A stretch of DNA of 42,002 nucleotides from Candidatus Nitrosopumilus sp. (GCA_029881195.1 JAOUNB010000008.1:1-42002), one strand, 5' to 3'; positions 31,798 through 40,492 are shown, counted from the first letter of the stretch. Notes: generated from the sequence alone by a model not told the origin. Numbers and translations are program-made.

Positions 31798-32001
31798 ATG
31801 AGTATTTTCAGTATGGGATTATTTGGCACTAGTAGTAATGAATTAAAATGTAAAAAATGTGGAACTGTCCTTTCTGATTCTGAAAGATTAAAGAAACATC
31901 AAGAAAAGGCACATAATAAGAAAAAAGAAAAGTGTAGAGCATGTGGAACTGAATTTGATACGCAAGAAGATTTGAGAAAGCATAAAAAGAATTGTAAGTG
32001 A
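31798..32001 (+). CDS. small protein with two C2H2-type zinc fingers
   Basis: The 67-residue protein has two finger-like units: CKKCGTVLSDSERLKKHQEKAH (C-x2-C then H-x4-H) and CRACGTEFDTQEDLRKHKKNC (C-x2-C then H-x3-C). The linker is very basic (NKKKEK), suited to nucleic acid binding. Such classical fingers are scarce in bacteria but known as tiny proteins in archaea. The ATG at 31798 or the one at 31813 (MGLFGTSS) may be the start. It could be a regulator or ribosome-associated protein; the sequence cannot decide. Confidence 0.75.
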   Translation: MSIFSMGLFGTSSNELKCKKCGTVLSDSERLKKHQEKAHNKKKEKCRACGTEFDTQEDLRKHKKNCK

Positions 32002-32012
32002 TATTTAGAAAA

Positions 32013-32222
32013 TTATTCTGATAAGCCAGATTCATATTTTGCTGGTTTTTTGAGTGCTTTTTCGATTGCATCTAAGTTTGCAATTTCATTTTTAGAATTC
32101 ATCGTAAGAGTTTTGATCATTTCTGAACCTAATTGAACTGATTGTTCAGGTAACGTGTCTAGAAATTTTTGAAGTGCTTTCTTGTAATTTTCTATTAAAT
32201 TCAATCCATCTTCAAGAGTCAT
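32013..32222 (-). CDS. 69-aa helical protein, unknown function
   Basis: The 69-residue protein is a mostly helical, moderately charged chain with three likely helices (about 2-24, 30-46 and 48-63) and no cysteines or transmembrane segment. It resembles small soluble helical-bundle proteins of thaumarchaea but no family is recognised. It lies 11 bp after the convergent zinc-finger gene. Its ATG is 94 bases from the divergent tyrS start. The steady amphipathic pattern in the middle (LGSEMIKTLTMNSKNEIANL) favours a real protein. Confidence 0.6.
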   Translation of the reverse strand: MTLEDGLNLIENYKKALQKFLDTLPEQSVQLGSEMIKTLTMNSKNEIANLDAIEKALKKPAKYESGLSE

Positions 32223-32282
32223 AAAGAGACCATCAACATCTCATATTCAAAGGTTCTAAATTGATTTAGATTTTTTAAATAA

Positions 32283-32290
32283 CTTTATAC
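32283..32290 (+). promoter_or_regulatory. TATA-like element of tyrS
   Basis: CTTTATAC is 27-34 bases before the TTG at 32317, fitting a leaderless transcript. Confidence 0.4.
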
Positions 32291-32316
32291 GTTTAGATCA
32301 TAAAAGTTGTTTTGAT

Positions 32317-33363
32317 TTGGATATTACAGAAAAAGTAGATCTGATTGAAAGACCACCCACTGAAGAAATAGTGACTCATGATGAATTAATTGAGTTATTC
32401 AAATCAAATTCATCACCAAAACATTACATTGGCCTCGAAATTTCTGGTTTCTTACATCTTGGTAGTTTGATTAGTACAGGTTTCAAAATTAATGATTTTG
32501 TTAAAGCTGGAGTAAAGTGTACAATATTTCTTGCGGATTGGCACACATTGATTAATGATAAACTAGGAGGTGATTGGGAAACAATATCAAAAGTTTCAAA
32601 ATATTATCAAGATGCATTCAAATTAGTTTGTCCAGATGCACAAGTTGTCTTAGGATCAAAAGTGTATGAAGAAAAAGCTGAATATTGGTCTGAACTTGTT
32701 AAATTTACAAAACATATGTCAATTGCCAGAACAATGAGAACTCTTACAATAATGGGACGTTCTGAGGATGATAAAAAAATTGACTTGGCGAAATTACTTT
32801 ATCCTGCAATGCAAGCAGTAGACATTCACTCATTAGATGTAGACATTGCTCATGCAGGAATGGATCAAAGAAAAATTCACATGTTAGTTAGAGAGATTTT
32901 TCCTAAAATGAAATGGAAAGTTCCTGTGGCAGTACATCACAAGTTATTACCTGGACTTTTAAAACCTGCAGACATGAGTGGTTCTCAAATACTGAGTAAA
33001 ATGAGTAAATCTGATCCAAATTCAGGTATTTTTATTCATGATGCTGATTATGAAATTAAGAAAAAGATTAACAAGGCATGGTGTGAAGAGGGAAATATTC
33101 AAAATAATCCATTATTAGAGATTGCTAGAACTGTAATTTTTCATGATTTTGACGAAATGGAAATTGAGAGACCTGAAAAATTTGGTGGAAATATATCGTA
33201 TTCTAATTATAATCAGCTGGAAATGGATTTTGCCGAAAAGAAACTACATCCAGGAGATTTGAAACAAACAGTTGGGGATTATTTAGTTAAAGTGATTTCT
33301 CCCATAAGAGAAAAGCTAAATCTGAGTAAGGAAATTAATGATGCAATAAAGAAAAATTATTAG
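32317..33363 (+). CDS. tyrS: tyrosyl-tRNA synthetase
   Basis: TyrRS charges tRNA-Tyr with tyrosine. The 348-residue protein is of the short archaeal/eukaryotic type: it has the HIGH-like HLGS (GFLHLGSLISTG), the tyrosine pocket YPAMQAVDIHSLDVDIAHAGMDQRKIH and the class I KMSKS (LSKMSKSDPNSG), with a compact C-terminal anticodon-binding part. TrpRS is excluded by the DIAHAGMDQRKIH segment and overall length. The start is TTG with a well-placed TATA-like element; its stop abuts the convergent cobJ. Confidence 0.94.
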   Translation: MDITEKVDLIERPPTEEIVTHDELIELFKSNSSPKHYIGLEISGFLHLGSLISTGFKINDFVKAGVKCTIFLADWHTLINDKLGGDWETISKVSKYYQDAFKLVCPDAQVVLGSKVYEEKAEYWSELVKFTKHMSIARTMRTLTIMGRSEDDKKIDLAKLLYPAMQAVDIHSLDVDIAHAGMDQRKIHMLVREIFPKMKWKVPVAVHHKLLPGLLKPADMSGSQILSKMSKSDPNSGIFIHDADYEIKKKINKAWCEEGNIQNNPLLEIARTVIFHDFDEMEIERPEKFGGNISYSNYNQLEMDFAEKKLHPGDLKQTVGDYLVKVISPIREKLNLSKEINDAIKKNY

Positions 33364-34154
33364 ACTTTGAGTTCTGGATTAGTTTGTTCTTCTAAATTGT
33401 ATTTTGATTTGTATCCTCTTGGATTTATCATCAAATCTTTGTAAGTGTATGTTGATGAATTTCCAATAATTACAGTACTTATCATTCCTAATTTATCAGA
33501 ATGGTTAGGTAAGTTTTCCAAATCGGTCATAACAATTGTTTCAGATTCTCTAAATGCTCCCTTGATTATTGCTATAGGTGTAGTAGGTTTTCTATACTTT
33601 AAAAGAATTTTTCTAGTATCTTGTAATTGATGAATTCTTTTCTTGCTTGCAGGATTGTAAATGACAATTACAAAATCACCTTGAGCTGCTGCCTCAACTC
33701 TTTTTTCAATTATTTCCCATGGAACTAGTAAATCACTCATGCTGACTACTGCAAAATCAGTCATTAATGGTGAACCAATAATTGAAGCACACGAATTTAG
33801 TGCAGATACGCCTGGAACAATTTCTACTTGCAGACCATCTTTAGGATCCCAGTTAGATTCAGCAAGGGTTTCATAAATTAAACCAGCCATTCCATAAATT
33901 CCAGGATCTCCACTTGATACTAATGAGACGATTTTTCCAGATTTTGCAAGATCAATGCATTGATGAGCTCTTTCAACTTCTTGTGTCATCGCATACCGAT
34001 AAACTGTTTTGCCTTCAATCAGATCCTCAACTAAATTTACGTATGTTTCATAACCAACAATCGTATTACTTTCTTCAATTACTTCTTTAGCTCGAAATGT
34101 CATGTGATCATGATGTCCAGGACCAACACCAACAATGTAGAGTTTACCAATCAA
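33360..34154 (-). CDS. cobJ: cobalt-precorrin-3B C17-methyltransferase
   Basis: CobJ/CbiH methylates C17 of the corrin ring with SAM during cobalamin synthesis and promotes ring contraction. The 264-residue protein has the tetrapyrrole methylase marks: LYIVGVGPGHHDHMTFRAKEVI at the start, ALSSGDPGIYG-like VSSGDPGIYGMAGLIYE, VPGVSALNSCASIIGSPL, DLLVPWEIIEKRV and VIYNPASKKRIHQL. These last segments favour CobJ over other methylases of the family. It is alone here, not in a cob cluster, but with bluB in the window supports full cobalamin capacity. It overlaps tyrS by 4 bp at the convergent ends. Confidence 0.92.
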   Translation of the reverse strand: MIGKLYIVGVGPGHHDHMTFRAKEVIEESNTIVGYETYVNLVEDLIEGKTVYRYAMTQEVERAHQCIDLAKSGKIVSLVSSGDPGIYGMAGLIYETLAESNWDPKDGLQVEIVPGVSALNSCASIIGSPLMTDFAVVSMSDLLVPWEIIEKRVEAAAQGDFVIVIYNPASKKRIHQLQDTRKILLKYRKPTTPIAIIKGAFRESETIVMTDLENLPNHSDKLGMISTVIIGNSSTYTYKDLMINPRGYKSKYNLEEQTNPELKV

Positions 34155-34202
34155 TTTAACAATGATTTTTTTGTCAAGTAATTTATCCCTTTAGTGAGAA
34201 TT

Positions 34203-35660
34203 CTATTGAAATGGATCTATGAATGGGCAATTTATTATATGATCACTATTTAGTGGTCTAGCAATACTAACAGATAGCAAACCATCAGCATGAAATGAAT
34301 CAATATCTGATTTTGTCTCCAAAATTTTTGCTGATTCTGGATCATTCCATTCAACTAGATAAATTCTCCACATTGGACTATAATTTTCATCATCAAGAGA
34401 AGCATTTGCAATACTAGCTTGGAAACCTAATGGACCAGAGCCTTTAATTCCATTTTTAAATTGAAAAAGATCAACTGCTCCAGGATGTGCAATAAGATTA
34501 GCAGAAGTTGAGGATGAGGCCACACCCATTGTCTTTGCAGTACCCAGTGGAGTAGCATCAGTTATGATATAGTAAATAGTTTTTCCATCAGGTCCCCACC
34601 CTCTATGTGCTACAAAAGTTACAGTCAATTCTTCTTCATTAATTTCAATTATTTGTCCTTCATCATACGACATATCATCAGCAATTTTGTTGTCAGAACG
34701 TATCTTCATTTGTCCATCAGGCCAAGTAATTTGAGGAGTGTTAAGTACAATTCCTGTTTCATTAAACTCTATTCTTCCATTTTCTTGAGCATTAATAATA
34801 TCGGTTGCAGATTCAAATACTATTTCTTTTTGGCCTTTTTTCCATGTAACTTCAATAACAGAATTTAATGCACTGTATTCAGATTCTTGAGGAGTACTAG
34901 AAAATACTTCATTTTGAAATCCATAGATTCCATCACCCTGTATCCCATTTTTAAAAATAAATATTTTTTGTAAAATATCTTCTGGAATGTTTGAGATAGC
35001 TGGAGCAAGTTCAACATTCCATCCTTGTTTTTTGGAAATAGTTTTTGCATATTCTTCATCACTGCCATCAGTAATGATGTATAAGATTTGATTTCCATTG
35101 TAGATTCCTTTATGCATTGGAATAGTAGCTGGGACATTTGTTCTTGAAAGTAATGATGATTGTTCTTTTTCTAATTGAATTTTTTGCATTATCACTTCAG
35201 TAGGTTGCCCTCGTATCCAGCCATCAACACTTACTGTTGCAGTAAATTCTTTTGAGGTTGGAGAATGTAATGCAAGTGCAGCTCCTGTAAACTCAAAAGA
35301 ACCAGATTTTTCCTGTAAATCAATTAAAGATAATCCATAGATTATTTTTTCATCAATAGTCCAAATTGGTTGTCCTTTTGCATCCTGTGAGTTAATTTCA
35401 TGTAAAACAGCAATTTGAACAGGTACGCTTGAGGTAAATGTTATAGAGCCATCATACAAGGTTCCTTCATTTGGAGAAAGAACTAGTGCTAATTGATGAT
35501 TTTCATGTCCTTGTCCAGGATCTTGCGAAGAAGTTATAGTTTGAGTGAAATGAATCTTTTTTCTTGAACCTGCATCTACAAATTGATCAGATATTGAAGA
35601 GATCGAAATAAGACCAATTACAAAAATTCCAATTAGTATTATACCAATTAGTTTTTTCAA
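34203..35660 (-). CDS. secreted protein with a duplicated domain
   Basis: The 485-residue protein has a signal peptide (about 1-30, ending QFVDA), an N-terminal beta domain (to about 180) and two related domains. Each domain starts with a YYIITD-type strand (ILYIITDGSDEEYAKTI at about 200, TIYYIITDATPLGTAKTM at about 355), then F-x-FKNGI-x-G-x-G-GFQ (FIFKNGIQGDGIYGFQNEV and LFQFKNGIKGSGPLGFQAS), then a strand with VEWN or EVTWK. The repeated pattern shows an internal duplication. No anchor helix is seen at the C-terminus. Function is unknown; an extracellular binding role is plausible. Confidence 0.78.
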   Translation of the reverse strand: MKKLIGIILIGIFVIGLISISSISDQFVDAGSRKKIHFTQTITSSQDPGQGHENHQLALVLSPNEGTLYDGSITFTSSVPVQIAVLHEINSQDAKGQPIWTIDEKIIYGLSLIDLQEKSGSFEFTGAALALHSPTSKEFTATVSVDGWIRGQPTEVIMQKIQLEKEQSSLLSRTNVPATIPMHKGIYNGNQILYIITDGSDEEYAKTISKKQGWNVELAPAISNIPEDILQKIFIFKNGIQGDGIYGFQNEVFSSTPQESEYSALNSVIEVTWKKGQKEIVFESATDIINAQENGRIEFNETGIVLNTPQITWPDGQMKIRSDNKIADDMSYDEGQIIEINEEELTVTFVAHRGWGPDGKTIYYIITDATPLGTAKTMGVASSSTSANLIAHPGAVDLFQFKNGIKGSGPLGFQASIANASLDDENYSPMWRIYLVEWNDPESAKILETKSDIDSFHADGLLSVSIARPLNSDHIINCPFIDPFQ

Positions 35661-35698
35661 TAAATTTGATTTAGTTTATGTCCTTAAATGATTTTGTC

Positions 35699-37102
35699 TC
35701 AATTGATTTTATCTAGTTCAAATTCATTATGTAGTGCTCGTACAGCAACATTCGTATCAGAATTTTTGACTACAAATGCAAGGTTTAGTTCTGATGATCC
35801 TTGAGTTATCATTGAAACATTAATTTTATTTTTCTCTATTGCTCCAAATACCCTAGATGCAACTCCCACTGTTCCTCTCATTCCAGAACCAATTAATGCA
35901 ATAATGGCTACATTAGTAGTAATTTCTAATTTTTTGATAATTTTTCCTAGTAATTCCATTTCTAATGCATTAACTGCTTTATCAAGATCAGTGTTTTTCA
36001 CTACAATTGTAATGCTTGATTCTGAAGGATTTTGTGAGATCATCATCACATTTATTCCCGACTTTGCTAATGTTTCAAATATTTTTGCTGCAGTTCCAGG
36101 TGTTCCAACCATACTACCTCCTTGAATATCGATTAATCCGTTATTTCGAATATTACTTACGCATTTTACAGTATTTTTTGCAAAAGCCGATGGAGACACA
36201 GTTACCAGAGTTCCTTCATTTTTTACATTGAAGGAGCTTCTAATCTTCATAGGAATTTTCTTTGCTAGTAAGGGCTCAAACGTTCTTGGATGAATCTGTT
36301 TTGCACCGAACATAGCCATTTCTATTGCCTCAATGTATGATACTTCTTTGAGCAGTTTTGCATTCTTTACAATTTTTGGATCAGCAGTCATTAGTCCATC
36401 TATATCACTCATCAACCAAATTTCGTCTGCCTTTATACAAGAACCAATAATTGTTGCAGAATAATCAGAACCACCTCTACCAAATGTGGTAACATGTCCG
36501 TGTTGATCTGCACCTGTAAATCCTCCTACTACAGGAATTGTTTTCTTTAAAAACAAATCTTCTACAGTTTTAGATACTCTAAGTCTTGTTGTATCCATTA
36601 ATGGTTTAGATTCGCCAAAATTAGAATCAGTAATTATTCCAATCTCTTTTCCAGTAATAGGAATTGATTTTTTTCCTGAATCATTAATTGCTGATGAAAC
36701 TAATTTTATTGATAATCTTTCACCAAATGAAATTAAATAGTCCATTGATCTCGATGTAACCTCACCAAGTAATACCATTCCATCAATCAAGGCAAGTAAC
36801 TCTACAAAATCTTCATCTAGTTTTCTTAACAATTTTTGTTGCAAGTCTAATTTTTTGATTGTTTGTTTTGCTAACTGTTTATGTCTATTAGTAATTTTTG
36901 ATACAAGTTGTTCAGCTTTTGATTTATTTTCTTTCTTAATTGATTCTGATATCTCTAAGAGATCATCAGTGGTTCCGTTTGTTGCGGAACAAACAACTAC
37001 AATTTGATGTTTCTTCGATAACGAATTAATGTATTTAGCTATTGCTTGGATGTCTTTTGAATTAGAAATTGATGTTCCACCGTATTTTATTACAAGTCTC
37101 AA
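35699..37102 (-). CDS. lysC: aspartate kinase with C-terminal ACT domains
   Basis: The 467-residue enzyme phosphorylates aspartate, opening synthesis of threonine, methionine and lysine. It shows the N-terminal kinase mark KYGGTSISN (6-14), GFTGADQHGHVTTFGRGGSDYSAT, WLMSDIDGLMTADPKIV and two C-terminal ACT domains (about 325-465) with VNVMMISQ/INVSMITQGSSELNLAFVV, the sites of feedback control. Full length and motifs indicate an active, regulated enzyme. It follows pcn by 35 bp on the minus strand and precedes the secreted protein by 38 bp; these may share transcripts but have no functional link. Confidence 0.95.
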   Translation of the reverse strand: MRLVIKYGGTSISNSKDIQAIAKYINSLSKKHQIVVVCSATNGTTDDLLEISESIKKENKSKAEQLVSKITNRHKQLAKQTIKKLDLQQKLLRKLDEDFVELLALIDGMVLLGEVTSRSMDYLISFGERLSIKLVSSAINDSGKKSIPITGKEIGIITDSNFGESKPLMDTTRLRVSKTVEDLFLKKTIPVVGGFTGADQHGHVTTFGRGGSDYSATIIGSCIKADEIWLMSDIDGLMTADPKIVKNAKLLKEVSYIEAIEMAMFGAKQIHPRTFEPLLAKKIPMKIRSSFNVKNEGTLVTVSPSAFAKNTVKCVSNIRNNGLIDIQGGSMVGTPGTAAKIFETLAKSGINVMMISQNPSESSITIVVKNTDLDKAVNALEMELLGKIIKKLEITTNVAIIALIGSGMRGTVGVASRVFGAIEKNKINVSMITQGSSELNLAFVVKNSDTNVAVRALHNEFELDKIN

Positions 37103-37137
37103 TTCAAAGTACCTGAATTAGTTAATCTTTAAATGCT

Positions 37138-37884
37138 TTAACTTTCCACACGTGGAGCCAAGTAGAAGTGAATTCTGCCTATATTTGCTACTTTAAATTC
37201 AATTCTAAGAGGTTTTGCGCTTGAAAATTCACATGTAATAAATCCCGCAGTTGTGCCTACCGCCTTTACTACAGGATTAAGATATTCAAGGCTGTAAGTA
37301 CCAATACTATCTTCTTTTGAAGAAATTTCTTCAATTTCTTCATCTTCTTTATCCAAATCAATTACGACCTCTCCAGAATCACCCTTGCCTGAAAAGTCAC
37401 CTTTTGAGTCAGATGTATGAATTGTTAGATAGTCAGATACCACTTGAACATCACCAAGAATCTTGTCAAACTTTGAAGAAGATAATATGATTTTAGAATC
37501 ATAAGGAATTTTTGGTAATGGGGTATCCGTGGCAGAACTTTCAATTAAGCGCATCTTGTATTTTTTATTTTTACCAACTGTAACAAGTAACATGTTTTGT
37601 TCGGAGATACTAATCTCTATACTGTCTTTTTTATCTGCTCTTTTGATAAGTTTTGAAAATTCATCTATTCTAACTCCAAATTTAATATCGCTATCACATT
37701 CATATTTTTCAAATGCAGAGTTAGGCCACGATATATCAATTAAAGCAACATGTGATGGATCCATTCCTCTAAAGGTAATTCCTTCTGTAGTTGCAACAAA
37801 AGTAGCTTCTTCAACAAGTGTAGATATTGCAGAGATAATTGCTTTTAGATCATCTGAACCACTTGTTTTTGCTCCAAAAGTCAA
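37138..37884 (-). CDS. pcn: DNA polymerase sliding clamp PCNA
   Basis: PCNA trimers encircle DNA and hold polymerases, FEN1 and ligase. The 248-residue protein shows the usual SDDLKAIISAISTLVEEATFVATTEGITFRGMDPSHVALIDISWP start, the second domain with KFDKILGDVQVVSDYLTI, the interdomain acidic loop DKEDEEIEEISS and the C-terminal FKVANIGRIHFYLAPRVES. The start is TTG, the only one in position. The cluster with TFS and rpoL is common in archaea. No missing segment is visible. It should act in the nucleoid at replication forks. Confidence 0.96.
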   Translation of the reverse strand: MTFGAKTSGSDDLKAIISAISTLVEEATFVATTEGITFRGMDPSHVALIDISWPNSAFEKYECDSDIKFGVRIDEFSKLIKRADKKDSIEISISEQNMLLVTVGKNKKYKMRLIESSATDTPLPKIPYDSKIILSSSKFDKILGDVQVVSDYLTIHTSDSKGDFSGKGDSGEVVIDLDKEDEEIEEISSKEDSIGTYSLEYLNPVVKAVGTTAGFITCEFSSAKPLRIEFKVANIGRIHFYLAPRVES

Positions 37885-37918
37885 ATCAACTTTCTTGACT
37901 TAAAGTTCCAGTTAAACG

Positions 37919-38236
37919 TTATGTGTAATCACGCCAGGTGTATTTACATTTCTGGCAACGATAAAATCTAGTTGTAGGTTCATCTGCACTTCTAGTTTGA
38001 AACATCCACCAAACTGCCTCATCATGACCACATTTTTCACAATCTAATTTGATTGTTGGATGTGTATCTTCTCCTTCATTTCCTTCAAAAGCTAAAAGTG
38101 AAAAATCGGGTTCCTCTTCATTAAGAATTTTTTTTGTTTGTGTTATTTTTTCTCCTTCTACATAGCCACATTTTGAGCATTCAAGACTGAAAGTACCCTT
38201 CTTTAATTTGACCTCACATTTGGGGCAAAATTTCAA
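37919..38236 (-). CDS. tfs: transcription factor S (TFIIS-like cleavage factor)
   Basis: TFS rescues arrested RNA polymerase by stimulating RNA cleavage. The 105-residue protein has an N-terminal zinc ribbon (C4, C7, C20, C23) and a C-terminal TFIIS zinc ribbon (C66, C69, C94, C97) with the acidic tip D85-E86 in RSADEPTTRFY, which reaches into the polymerase active site; both catalytic residues are present. It is one base after rpoL on the same strand, so both are co-transcribed, and it precedes pcn by 34 bp. An RpoM paralogue name is sometimes used for this protein. Confidence 0.95.
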   Translation of the reverse strand: MKFCPKCEVKLKKGTFSLECSKCGYVEGEKITQTKKILNEEEPDFSLLAFEGNEGEDTHPTIKLDCEKCGHDEAVWWMFQTRSADEPTTRFYRCQKCKYTWRDYT

Positions 38237-38237
38237 T

Positions 38238-38516
38238 CTAATTTACCTTGATTTTAGAATTAAATAGTTGTTTAAACTCTTCTGCCATTTTTATTGCGGA
38301 ATCTGTTGCTTTTTTAATTTCTTCTAGGGGTTTTGTGCTAGAGTTAATTCTCATCCAACATTCATTGGTAAGAGGATGTTTTACTATAACTCCTGCAAAA
38401 TCAATGTTTGATCCTTTTAGGAGCTCATGTTGAATAATGTATAAAATTCCTATATCAGTCTCAGTGATTGAAAGGCTGATTTCTTTTGGTTCAGAACTGA
38501 TCACTTGTGCGTTCAT
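38238..38516 (-). CDS. rpoL: RNA polymerase subunit L (Rpb11-like)
   Basis: RpoL pairs with RpoD to form the archaeal equivalent of the alpha dimer at the base of RNA polymerase. The 92-residue protein shows DIGILYIIQHELLKGSNIDFAG then VKHPLTNECWMRINSSTKPLEEIKKA, the dimerisation fold of the Rpb11 family. Its length is normal. Its promoter probably uses the shared TATA element at 38541-38550. Gap to tfs is one base. Confidence 0.94.
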   Translation of the reverse strand: MNAQVISSEPKEISLSITETDIGILYIIQHELLKGSNIDFAGVIVKHPLTNECWMRINSSTKPLEEIKKATDSAIKMAEEFKQLFNSKIKVN

Positions 38517-38540
38517 GTATTCAGAAAAAGCACTTATTGC

Positions 38541-38550
38541 GGATATAAAT
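38541..38550. promoter_or_regulatory. TATA-like element usable in both directions
   Basis: GGATATAAAT lies 25-34 bases from the rpoL start and 18-27 bases from the opposite ATG at 38568, and reads as a TATA-like sequence on both strands (ATATAAAT and ATTTATAT). The spacer between these genes is 51 bp. Confidence 0.45.
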
Positions 38551-38567
38551 CATTATGAACGGTAATA

Positions 38568-39104
38568 ATGGCAGAAAGTAAGATTTCAGAGATAAAATTG
38601 GTAAATTCCAAGGATGAGTACTCATCAGATGAAAATGTAGAGATTAATGTTCAATTTTCAGTTGAAGGAGACCTTAGAAATGCGTTCAATGAAACAAATT
38701 GGACTCAAGCCTATAACAAGAATGATGTTTCATTCAAAATGAAACACGGTATTAAATTGACAACTGCGGGATTCAGAAAGAAAGAATTAGGTAGAACCAT
38801 CGATACATACAGAAAGGCATCAATCTTTTGGACTAGAAATCCTAAACTTGTTAATCCAATGAAAGATAGAAGAATTTGGGTTCAGGTAGCCAAAAATTTT
38901 GAACCATTTATCAGATTAACTGAAGAAGAGGTAAGACAGGAGCTTTTCGACTTTAATGAAAAATTTGTTTTCAAAGCGTCAGATCTGGGAAAAGGCAAGC
39001 ACAAGATAAGTGCAGAAGCATTTGCATCCTGGCAAAAGCATGACTTCACAGAAGCTGGAAGTATCAAAAATAATTCTAGTGAAATTGAAATAACAATCAA
39101 TTAG
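38568..39104 (+). CDS. soluble beta-rich protein, unknown function
   Basis: The 178-residue protein has no signal peptide or membrane helix. It begins with an Ig-like strand pattern (ISEIKLVNSKDEYSSDENVEINVQFSVEG), has a basic middle (FKMKHGIKLTTAGFRKKELGRTIDTYRKASIFWTRNP), and ends KHKISAEAFASWQKHDFTEAGSIKNNSSEIEITIN, again strand-like. I do not recognise the family. It may act in the cytosol. It shares a short divergent promoter with rpoL, so its expression may track transcription genes. Confidence 0.72.
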   Translation: MAESKISEIKLVNSKDEYSSDENVEINVQFSVEGDLRNAFNETNWTQAYNKNDVSFKMKHGIKLTTAGFRKKELGRTIDTYRKASIFWTRNPKLVNPMKDRRIWVQVAKNFEPFIRLTEEEVRQELFDFNEKFVFKASDLGKGKHKISAEAFASWQKHDFTEAGSIKNNSSEIEITIN

Positions 39105-39246
39105 GATTAAGCTCAAGATTTACTGAAAATAACGACTAGGGAATTTTATCTAGGACGTGTTTTAAAACCATTATTGTCTAACCAAGCTGATCTTGATTCT
39201 TGTAATGAAGTGTTATGGGAATTCTTAATTCATGTTACACAATTTC

Positions 39247-39260
39247 TCACAATATTGTGA
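39247..39260. promoter_or_regulatory. 14-bp perfect palindrome in the 281-bp spacer
   Basis: TCACAATATTGTGA is perfectly self-complementary. It lies about 125 bases upstream of the S-layer-like gene start. The spacer (39105-39385) otherwise holds no gene I can support, only a short GTCTA/TAGAC repeat at 39301-39315. The palindrome could be an operator. Confidence 0.4.
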
Positions 39261-39385
39261 CTGTAAATGGTTACAAAAGTCCAATAATTAGTAAGAAACA
39301 GTCTATGTTTTAGACATAATCTATGTTCAGCCAAAGATATCAGTAAGTTTCTTTGAATTCTTTAACCATTAATGCATTAAAAATA

Positions 39386-40492
39386 ATGAGATTTGTATAT
39401 CTCAACTTTTTTAATATTGATTATACAATAGCATTTGTGTTCAGTCAACTGTTTACCTTATCTGTCATTATGGTAGTACTTTCGTTTTTTATCACCATAG
39501 GATTTTCAGATGTAATATTTGCAGAAAACATCGAGTCTCCCAGAAAACAATTAGAGAAAGGAATAGAGCCTGAAGACATATCTTGTAAATCAGGGCATAC
39601 CTTGGTGATACTTCAGTCTGACAAACCTGCATGTCTGGGTCTTTCTACTTTAATGAAATTAGAAGAACGTGGTTACATCAAATTAATCATACGGGAGTTT
39701 GCACAGGAAAAAACTGAAACAAAAAAAGAAATTGCTGTGCCAAACACTAGTGGAGGTTCTACAATAAAAGGAGATACTGGAAAGGCATCAACTGCAGAAA
39801 TCACGAATATTCCTGCCTCAGGTGGATCTATAGTAAATTTCTATATCACAGATGATGACTTGAATACAAGCCGAAATGGAGTAGATATTATTGATACAAA
39901 AGATTTGTTGCAGTTTTTGATAAACGGAATTCCAGTCGAAGGTCCAAAAACAATGATTGAGACAGGGCCCAATACTGGACAGTTTTTTGTTAGACTGCAG
40001 CTACCCGATTCAATAAATGGAAAGCCGATAACACAAGATGACGTGGTTGAGATAAAATATCTTGATGAATCAGATGCTGGAGGAGAAAAACAAGTCAGTA
40101 CAAAATCAATACCTTTGTCAAAAACATACGCACTAGTACAAACATCTGGTGCAGGTAAAACAAGAATAGGCCATGAATTTACTGTAAGAATCTATGAACC
40201 TGATGCAAACCTTGATTCAAGGGATGTAAACCGGATTCCGCTCAATAAAATAGAATATCGAGGAGAAGGTGGAATAAAAACGACATTAGCCAATCCGGTA
40301 TTTGATGCAAATGCATCCTTTCTATTGGAAACTGGTGAAAATACAGGAATATTTGAAGTGGTAATTGAAATTCCACGTACTATAGATGGAAAAACGGTTC
40401 ACATTGGAGATTGGTATGAAATTAGGTATGTTGATACATCTACCCCATCTAATACGTCTGAAGAGATCAAGCTGCGAGGGAAGATAGGATAA
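39386..40492 (+). CDS. secreted S-layer-like protein with repeated ETGxNTG domains
   Basis: The 368-residue protein has a hydrophobic N-terminus with a likely signal peptide (about 22-45). Next comes an ESPRKQLEKGIEPEDISCKSGHTLVILQSDKPACLG module seen in thaumarchaeal surface proteins. After a Ser/Gly-rich linker follow two beta domains carrying ETGPNTGQFFVRLQLPDSI then VEIKYLDESD, and ETGENTGIFEVVIEIPRTI then YEIRYVDTST. This repeat pattern resembles thaumarchaeal S-layer-type proteins. Start choice is uncertain: TTG at 39353, ATG at 39386 or ATG at 39470 (MVVLSFFI) are all in frame. No C-terminal anchor is visible. Confidence 0.72.
   Translation: MRFVYLNFFNIDYTIAFVFSQLFTLSVIMVVLSFFITIGFSDVIFAENIESPRKQLEKGIEPEDISCKSGHTLVILQSDKPACLGLSTLMKLEERGYIKLIIREFAQEKTETKKEIAVPNTSGGSTIKGDTGKASTAEITNIPASGGSIVNFYITDDDLNTSRNGVDIIDTKDLLQFLINGIPVEGPKTMIETGPNTGQFFVRLQLPDSINGKPITQDDVVEIKYLDESDAGGEKQVSTKSIPLSKTYALVQTSGAGKTRIGHEFTVRIYEPDANLDSRDVNRIPLNKIEYRGEGGIKTTLANPVFDANASFLLETGENTGIFEVVIEIPRTIDGKTVHIGDWYEIRYVDTSTPSNTSEEIKLRGKIG

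Noticed and set aside
34605-34868. 87-codon plus-strand frame in the duplicated-domain gene
   Set aside because: Shadow of the secreted-protein gene; composition rich in F, Y, S and N as expected for an antisense of AT-rich coding DNA.
39301-39315. GTCTA/TAGAC hairpin
   Set aside because: Five-base arms in AT-rich spacer are expected by chance; no T-run follows.
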